64,000 nt of DNA from NCBI GenBank assembly GCA_963930655.1, contig OZ005606.1:11117501-11181500 (forward strand), in the 5' to 3' direction. The stretch is from Myrica gale (Eukaryota; Streptophyta; Magnoliopsida; Fagales; Myricaceae). Numbering within the stretch: position 1 is the first letter of the stretch; each line of letters starts with the position of its first letter. The position numbers and the translations under genes are program-made. This document shows, in pieces, positions 57,496 to 64,000 of this stretch. The notes beneath the pieces are model-generated. The model saw nothing but the letters and a program-made list of their open reading frames with translations. It was not told where the DNA came from and did no database searches.

Positions 57496-57848
57496 GACTT
57501 AATTGCATTCAGGGCCCTGAGGTAACATATTGTTGCAAATAAGCATCTGAGGTAACGTTTTCAACAAATAGACCCCTGAGGGAGAAGGAGGACTTCGACT
57601 TCGTTGACGTGCCGGTTCGAGTGCAACAACTCGCTATTATGTTTTGTAATGAAACCCACCTGTGTCGCGCTTTGATTGCCTCTTGTAAATCCTAGTCAGC
57701 AAGTACCGTTATCTGGTTTGACGGAAAGTGAACGGAGGGGCTAAACTTTTTTAAGAACTCGACCTCAGGGGTCTATTTGTTGAAAACGTTACCTCAGGGA
57801 TTTATTTGCAACAATGTATTACCTCAGGGGCCTGAATGCAATTAAGCC
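57496..57848. mobile_element. foldback Mutator-type MITE, 353 bp
   Basis: Ends GACTTAATTGCATTCAGG and CCTGAATGCAATTAAGCC are inverted repeats that continue through TGAGGTAAC and GTTTTCAACAAATAGACCCC. TTAGTTTTT lies on both sides (57487-57495 and 57849-57857), a perfect 9-bp duplication. The arm shares the word CCTGAGGTAA with the foldback at 31516-32225, so the two may be related. No coding content. Confidence 0.75.
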
Positions 57849-57857
57849 TTAGTTTTT

Positions 57858-58649
57858 TATGCCAAATGGTATATAAATTATACTGTTAGCCAGCTTCACT
57901 TCGGTTCATGGGGAAGAGAAGCCAATAGGTATCTTAATTAACAATATCGCGATTTGCGGGATCCCAGAGGAAAAAGGGTCGGTTGTTGAAGGAGAAACTA
58001 ATGCTTAACTTCACTTTTTTCCCTCTTTCCCTGAGGCGGAACGCTTTTTGAGTATGCCTAGAAAATAGAAAAAGTACTTTCGAGTTCCCCGGAACCCAAG
58101 TTGACAGCAATAAGCTCCTAGGTCAAGACTGTTCTTCAAGAAATTAGACTGCAATATTTAAAGATAGTTACCACTGACCAGGGCAAAAATCTTGGTCTGG
58201 GAATCAAGAGCTTTTTTGTTCCGAACAAGTTCGATCAGAAGAAACAACGATCTCGAAGCATGACAATCAATGGAAGTCCAAGACCCTTCCAAAGATTAGA
58301 GATAAGATCTCTCAGCAGAGGACTTGAGAATTAATGGGCCATATATACCTGGCGATAAAGCTGAGATTAGGAATGTTAGGCCCAAAAACGGAGGAGCCCT
58401 AGATGAGGCGAAGTTCAGCGGTCAACGACTTGCCGGAGGGGTCAACGACCACCGATCCAATCATAGGTTAAAGATAGGTCTCAAAATCTTCATATTGTTC
58501 CAATCACAGATTAATTGGTCTCAAAATCACACCGGCAATGGCAATGAACTTGAAAGAAAGAGGAAAGAGAGAGAAAAGAAAAGGGGAGAAGAGAAGAGAG
58601 ATGTGACGCGGCTAGCAAAGAGAAGAATAATAAGCGATGACAGAGGGCT
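57858..58649. other. unrelated sequence where the broken VIT-like copy should start
   Basis: Sequence of unknown origin replaces the promoter and first ~45 codons of the downstream VIT-like copy. A purine-rich stretch (58550-58620) encodes only Lys/Arg/Glu runs. No element ends were read. Confidence 0.4.
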
Positions 58650-59189
58650 TAGAGCCGCCATCTTAGGTACCAACGACGGGTTGCTTTCCACAGAATCTCT
58701 AATTATGGGAGTTGGTGCTGTCTGAAAGGATTCAAAGACCATGATCCTCTCGGGGGTTGCAGGTTTGGTTTGGTCGGTGGAGCCTGTAGTATGGCCATCG
58801 GAGAGCTCATTTCCGTTTACTCACAATACGATATCAAAATGTCTCAAATGAAGAAAGACGGTAAGATTGAAAACATTGGAGTCGACAAGCTGGACGATGA
58901 GAAGGAGAAACTGCCAAACCCGTGGCATGCAGTCGGAGCGTCTGCGCTTGCATTTTCCGTGGGGGAGTTGGTGACTCTACTCGCGGCTGCCTTTCTGAAG
59001 GATTATGCTGTGACGGTGGCGGTGATACTAGTGGTTGTGAGCTTTCCCTTGTTGGTGTTTGGAGGGGTAGGTGCAGTTCTAGGGAAGGCGCCTATGGTGA
59101 AGTCATCTTTGAGGGTGTTAGTCAGGGGCTGGCTGGCCATGGCAGTTACTTATGGCATAACCAAGCTTGTTGGCACTACTGGCCTGTAA
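58650..59189 (+). pseudogene. VIT-like pseudogene, copy 6 (tandem copy of the intact gene)
   Basis: Homology starts abruptly at LRAAILGTNDGLLSTESLIM. A TGA replaces the Arg codon after GVGAV. A small insertion near 58766 (TTGGTTTGG) shifts the frame. From 58770 the copy is open to the stop with GGACSMAIGELISVYSQYDI, ALAFSVGELVTLLAAAFLKD and GGVGAVLGKAPMVKSSLRVL, very close to the intact gene. The N-terminal segment is missing. By eye it is over 90% identical in DNA, so the duplication is fairly recent and decay followed quickly. Confidence 0.88.
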
Positions 59190-59933
59190 TCGCATATCAG
59201 CTTAATGTTCTCAAGCTTCTGCTTTATCTTCTGTCTTTAAAGCTTTTTTGTTGTCTTTGTTCCTTTTTTTTACGTTTTCCTTTTCCCTGTTGTTTTCTTT
59301 CCTATAAAGAAGGATATGTCTATGTACAAATAAAATGATAAATCTCCAATCTGCCTGTATTAAGATATATATATATATTGTCTTTGTTCCTTTTTTTACG
59401 TTTTCCTTTTCCCTGTTGTTTTCTTTCCTATAAAGAAGGATATGTCCATGTACAAATAAAATGATAAATCTCAAATCTGCCTGTATTAAGATATATATAT
59501 ATATGTGTGTATCTTCTTAATTCGAAAATTTTAGATGAAATCGCTGTACTCTTTCCCAATAATTTGAGCCTTATCGCTTTCTTTAATTTCACTCAGATCA
59601 AGATGTTTTGCCATGGGTTATTAGGTGTTATAATATAAATCATTACAGCCCTTAATGGACTCCTGAACGTGTATAAATATCATTCTAGAAGTTTACTTGT
59701 TGTACGACGTCACACTATCATTCTTCATTTACATGTACGTACAATTACTTAGTTTGTATTATATTTTGGTGTCTCTTCATAGGTTCTGTACTCTTCATAT
59801 CATATACGATTATCGACGTTCTCACTAAGCAAAATATAATTTTCCATAAGCCACACGAACATGTAATTTACTCGGGTACTCATCGGTAGATGTAAACAGG
59901 GAAGAAAAAATAAATAAACTTTGCATTACCCAC
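59190..59933. repeat. 3' flank of VIT-like copy 6 with an internal tandem duplication
   Basis: The flank resembles 54885-55250 behind the intact gene. Here a segment of about 127 bp (TTGTCTTTGTTCC to the AT run after CTGCCTGTATTAAG) occurs twice, from about 59250 and 59378, whereas the intact gene has it once. The remainder up to the copia LTR is plain AT-rich DNA. Confidence 0.7.
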
Positions 59934-60180
59934 TGTTAGAGTACAGTTAGCTCCAGGTCAATGCTCCAGCTCTGCTGCACCTTCCAGCAACGCGTCAGCA
60001 GGTGCCTCCGAAGGTCCAGAAGATTATTGTATAACAACCTGATGTACACGCGTCCTTTGTACCGCATTTCTTGGTTTGTTATTCCCTTCTGTAACGGCTT
60101 TGTACAGCCTATTAATACTCAGTGTATTCGTGAATGATAGAGGAGGAAAGCATTCGCACCATTTTTCTACAAAGTCTTTA
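59934..60180 (+). repeat. 5' LTR of the 59934-62570 copia element
   Basis: It aligns with 62318-62570 throughout. Differences include a few substitutions and a small indel near 59997. The primer-binding site starts at 60181. Confidence 0.88.
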
Positions 60181-62317
60181 TGGTATCAGAGCCAGGCTGA
60201 CTCACGTCTGATGGTTGATCCTTCGAGTGGAGAGGAAGTTCACGATACTCCTCCTCCTCCAAAGGATAATCTAGTGTTCTCTTCTCGATCTCCTCTAAAC
60301 ACCATTACCACCCTTCCTCATTTAGTGACAATAAAGTTGACTCATGAAAATTATTTGCTATGGAAAGCCCAGATGATACCATACTTACGTGGTCAGCATT
60401 TATTCGGGTATATTGATGGCAGCACACGCATTCCATTTCTATTTCTCAAGGATTCTTCTGACAAAAACCCTGCATATGACCACTGGGTACAACAGGACCA
60501 GCTCATTTTAAGTGCCCTTATCTCCTCTTTACCTAAGCCTCTCATTGCTCAGGTCATCGGGCTCACCACTTCTCAGAGTGTTTGGCAAGTTTTGGAAAAC
60601 TTATTTGCTTCTACTACATAGGCACATCTGGGTCAACTTCATTTCCAGTTAGCCACCTTGAAAAAGGGCGTTGCTACCATGACTGATTATTTTCAGAAGA
60701 CAAAGTTATTGGCAGACACCATGGCTGCTGTCGGTTGACCGCTTGCCTCTGGAGAGTTAATACTTATTTGTTAACTGGCCTTGGGTCAAACTACGACTCT
60801 CTTGTAACATCTATTACTACTCTGTTCAACCCCCCTTCTCCTGAAGAATTATTTAGTCATTTGTTGATACATGAAGCACGACTTCTTCAACAGGTTGCGT
60901 CTGCACCTCCTCTTCTTCCAAAATTACTACCAACTCGACTACCAAGCAGCCTTCTCCTCGTGGACGGAATGGTGGCCGAGGTCGTGGTTTCAACCGTGGG
61001 TACCATGGCAAGGTCAAGGTCGATTTCCGCCTTAGTCCTCACCATTCACTGAGGAGAGACCTATCTGTCAAGTTTGCTTTAAGTCGGGTCATACAGCACT
61101 TCAGTGCTATAACCACTTTAATCAAGCTTTCCAAGCTCTTCCACCAGCTTCTTTTACAGCCCACTACTCCTCTATTCCTGCTAGTACAGATTCAAATTGG
61201 TATCCTGACTCCGCTGCGTCCAACCATATGACTCATGACTACTCCAATTTGTCTCACAATCCTACTGAGTACATTGGTGAAGAGCATGTTTGCATGGGTG
61301 ATGGGTATGCCCTTCCCATCCATCGCACCAGCGGTTCTTCTCTTTCCACTCCCTCTCGCACTTTACTTCTTCATAATCTGTTACATGTTCCTCTTCTTAC
61401 CAAGAATCTCATCTTCGTTCGTCAATTTTGTCCTGACAATTATGTTTTCTTTGAGTTTCACACTGATTCTTTTTGTGTCAAGGAGCTCCTCCTTCGCGAC
61501 CCTACTAAGCATGCGCTCTATGTCTTTCCTTTCACCTCCACAGACATCGGTTCTCCTTCTTCTCCTCAGGCTTGTGTTGGTGAGCGCACTTCGGTTCCTC
61601 ATTGGCATCATCGCTTGGGTCATCCGTCTCTTCAAGTTGTCCGTCAAGTTCTTCGTCGTTTTCAGCTCCCTATTGTTGTCCATCCTGCAATCTCTGGTCT
61701 TTGTTCTGCTGGTTGCCAGGCCAAGTCACATATTCTACCTTTTTCCCGTTCGTCGTCTCCAGTGACTCACCCACTTCAGCTTTTGTTTATGGACGTGTGG
61801 GGTCCTGCTCCTATGTTATCGCAGGATGGTTTTCGTTTTTATTTTTCTATTGTTGATATTTTTAGTTGGTATACCTGGTTGTTTCTTCTTTATTACTTTT
61901 TGTGTCCTTTTTGGATCTCATCTTATTACTTGGAGTTCTCGGAAGCAGCCTACTATTGCTCGGTCAAATATCGAGGCCGAATATAAGGCGGTTGCAAATG
62001 CAACCTGTGAAATTTTATTGGTTCAAGCCCCTCTACGTGATCTGAGCATCTCTATTTCTTCTCCACTTGTTCTATGGTGTGATAATCTAGGGGCCACTTA
62101 TTTGACTTCCAATCCGATTATGCACTCTCACACAAAACATGTTGAGTCGATTATCATTTTGTGCGGGATAGGGTTGCCTCGAAGTCTCTTCGTGTGTCAA
62201 TTTTATCCAGCAAAGATCAGCTTGTTGATCTTCTTACTAAGCCTTTATTTGTCACTCGCTTCTTCATGCTGCGTATGCGCCTTGATGTGCATCCTTTCCA
62301 GCTTGGCTCGAGGGGGA

Positions 62318-62570
62318 TGTTAGAGTACAATCAGCTCCAGGTCAATGCTCCAACTCTGCTGCACCTTCCAGCAAGTCTTCAGCATCAGCAGGTGCCTCCG
62401 AAGGTCCAGAAGATTCTTGTATAACAACCTGATGTACACGCGTCTTTTGTACCTCATTTCTTGGTTTGTTATTCCCTTCTGTAATGGCTTTGTACAGCCT
62501 ATTAATACTTAGTGTATTCGTGAATGATAGAGGAGGAAAGCATTCACACCATTCTTTTACAAAATCTTTA
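62318..62570 (+). repeat. 3' LTR of the 59934-62570 copia element
   Basis: It follows the purine tract ending at 62317 and matches the 5' LTR closely, so the insertion is fairly young even though the interior is deleted. Confidence 0.88.
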
Positions 62571-64000
62571 CCCATGCACTTCATAGGTGTCGTTTATTTA
62601 TTTTTTGTGGCAGCTCAAACTATAACCTTGCTCTTTTGTAAATTTAGGCCGGTCGATCATATGTTTTTTGAATTATTTGTGTTTTTTCACTACTGATTTT
62701 TTTTCTCTTTTTTCACCGTATATGATGACTGGAGGTACGCAGGGTTAATTAATTTCAATGCAACTCATTGCTCCTCCTCTCCTCAATTCTTTATAAGATT
62801 TATATTCAGAAATTATGATTTGAGGTTCATATTACTCACCAACTAAACAACAAAAGATAAGCTCATCTTCTTCCATGGGACTTTAAGTAGAATGACGAGA
62901 AATTTCACTTTTTAACCCTTCATGTACATTTGACCTTAAAACTATTAACATTCGTTCACCTTCTAGTAAGATCCTACTATTAAAATATGCAAGGGCCAAC
63001 ATTGATGAATTGTGATAGTTTGAGAGTTACATCCTGCTACTAGCGCCTCTCTAAACGCTCTTTCTTTCAACTCCCTGCAGCCCCTATCCTAGCACCTCCA
63101 GAGAGGAAGGTGGGAGCTTCGGCTCCTCCCTTCCTCTGTCCCTCCTCTCCCCTTTCCTCTCTCCCTTTTCCTTTTTCCTCCTCTTCCTCCCTGGTTCGAC
63201 TGGCTTGAGCTGTTTCTTTTGAGTTTCCTTTCAGGTGGCACACAAGCGGTTGACGGTGGTCTCTGGAAATCGTTGGCTGACACGCGCCCTGTGGCCGATC
63301 TCATACGGCCCCGATCTACACAAAGAACACCTTCCGGCGTGCTGAAGACGGCGCGTATAGACTCATGTGCCTCTCGAGGTGCGCGTGGATCTCAAGCGCT
63401 GAGGCTTCTGGTCAACGTTGTCAGTTCCTCCGCCTCCCGTGACGTGCTACTCTCCCCAGGACCAGTCTATGTGCCCCCTGCTTTCTCCCCTTGGTCGTGG
63501 ACCTCCTCTAACCGCCACACTCTCCGCTCCTACCACCAACAGCTCCAATTCAGATCTGGCCATTGTTTGTTTTTTTTTTCTGCTGCTTATGTCAGCTTAC
63601 CGCCCATTTGGGCTTATCCGCCCTTATGGGCTTACTTGTAGTGTGGTTGTGTCTGTGTGTAGTTTTTACAGCTGGTATTTGCATTTGAAGTATTCTAAGG
63701 GAGCAGGATTGACGCTACGTCTGTCTTTCCTTCAACGGTAGTCGTCATTGTCTTGTGCAGTGGTTGTTACTTTTTATGGGTTTTTACTCCCATCTCTTGC
63801 AGGTCTCCCTGCTACCTCCGAGGACCCTGAGTCCTCGTTTATGGGCTATGGCCCCCAAGATTTGTTGCTGACCAAAGTCCTTTCCGTTGTAAGTTTTCAG
63901 CTGTAATTTTCTATGATTTGAATAAAGGGAAATATACAAATACCACACTGGGTTTTAACGCCTTTTGTGAAAACTCACTAGGTTTTAAAAAGTTTCAAAT
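62571..64000. other. unassigned sequence at the window end
   Basis: A CT-rich tract (63090-63190) is followed by about 450 bp of GC-richer DNA (63220-63660) and a segment with a TGTAATTTTCTATGATTTGA end and AATAAA near 63920. It resembles parts of plant LINE-type or other poly(A) retroposons but carries no recognisable domain. The last 60 bp (from about 63928) look like the start of another repeat that leaves the window. Confidence 0.3.

Larger units (their letters stand above)
59934..62570 (+). mobile_element. Ty1/copia retrotransposon with internal deletion
   Basis: LTRs at 59934-60180 and 62318-62570 begin TGTTAGAGTACA and end TCTTTA. CCCAC precedes and CCCAT follows, a 5-bp duplication with one change. 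TGGTATCAGAGCC follows the 5' LTR and GAGGGGGA precedes the 3' LTR. The interior encodes gag (LTHENYLLWKAQMIPYLRGQ, a stop near 60620, then a frameshift), a zinc-knuckle remnant, the protease/pre-integrase region (WYPDSAASNHMTHDYSNLSH, HRLGHPSLQVV) and the start of integrase (MDVWGPAPM). Near 61900 it jumps directly to RNase H (SRKQPTIARSNIEAEYKAV). Most of integrase and all reverse transcriptase are deleted. Confidence 0.9.

Noticed and set aside
63060-63930. Candidate protein-coding gene at the window end
   Set aside because: Open frames are composition-driven, with no recognisable domain, start context or splice pattern; it looks more like a retroposon remnant.

Overview
The window is nuclear DNA of a flowering plant, most likely a eudicot. 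The evidence is intron-bearing plant genes (class III peroxidase, RZ-1 type RNA-binding protein), AT-rich intergenic DNA, and dense plant transposons: Ty1/copia with the tRNA-iMet primer site, CACTA, Mutator-like and hAT. The species cannot be read from the sequence. No bacterial, organellar, rRNA or CRISPR material was seen.

Layout. 1-1228: 3' part of a copia element. 1938-4819 (-): an intact four-exon class III peroxidase whose third intron carries a complete 1,120-bp CACTA-type element. 5692-11968: a decayed copia element whose gag region is replaced by about 3.4 kb of foreign DNA that itself holds a hAT element. 12658-14700: a Pack-MULE with 538-bp terminal inverted repeats carrying the first two exons of prefoldin subunit 5. 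15480-19130 (+): the RZ-1 type gene. 21047-27985 (-): three broken vacuolar-iron-transporter-like (VIT-like) copies, one split by a solo LTR and one by a Mutator-type MITE, with a 453-bp tandem array between the first two. 28341-32959 (-): an intronless ribosomal protein L7 copy split by a 3,866-bp Pack-MULE that holds gene fragments (probably MSH5) and is itself hit by a 710-bp foldback element. 36547-37860 (-): a Cys-rich protein gene with one in-frame TGA. 41344 to about 52060: a large decayed CACTA element. 54222-54884 (+): an intact VIT-like gene, followed by a short VIT fragment and a broken tandem copy. 59934-62570: a copia element with most of integrase and reverse transcriptase deleted.

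Genes that look able to work are few: the peroxidase, the RZ-1 type protein, one VIT-like transporter and perhaps the Cys-rich protein. They do not form a pathway. The window is best read as a record of local gene duplication (at least six VIT-like copies or fragments on both strands) and of Mutator-type activity. At least six insertions have about 9-bp target duplications, two of them carry host gene pieces, and four of the six landed in or beside gene copies or inside another element. Target duplications were read by eye; protein names come from recognised motifs, not from database searches.
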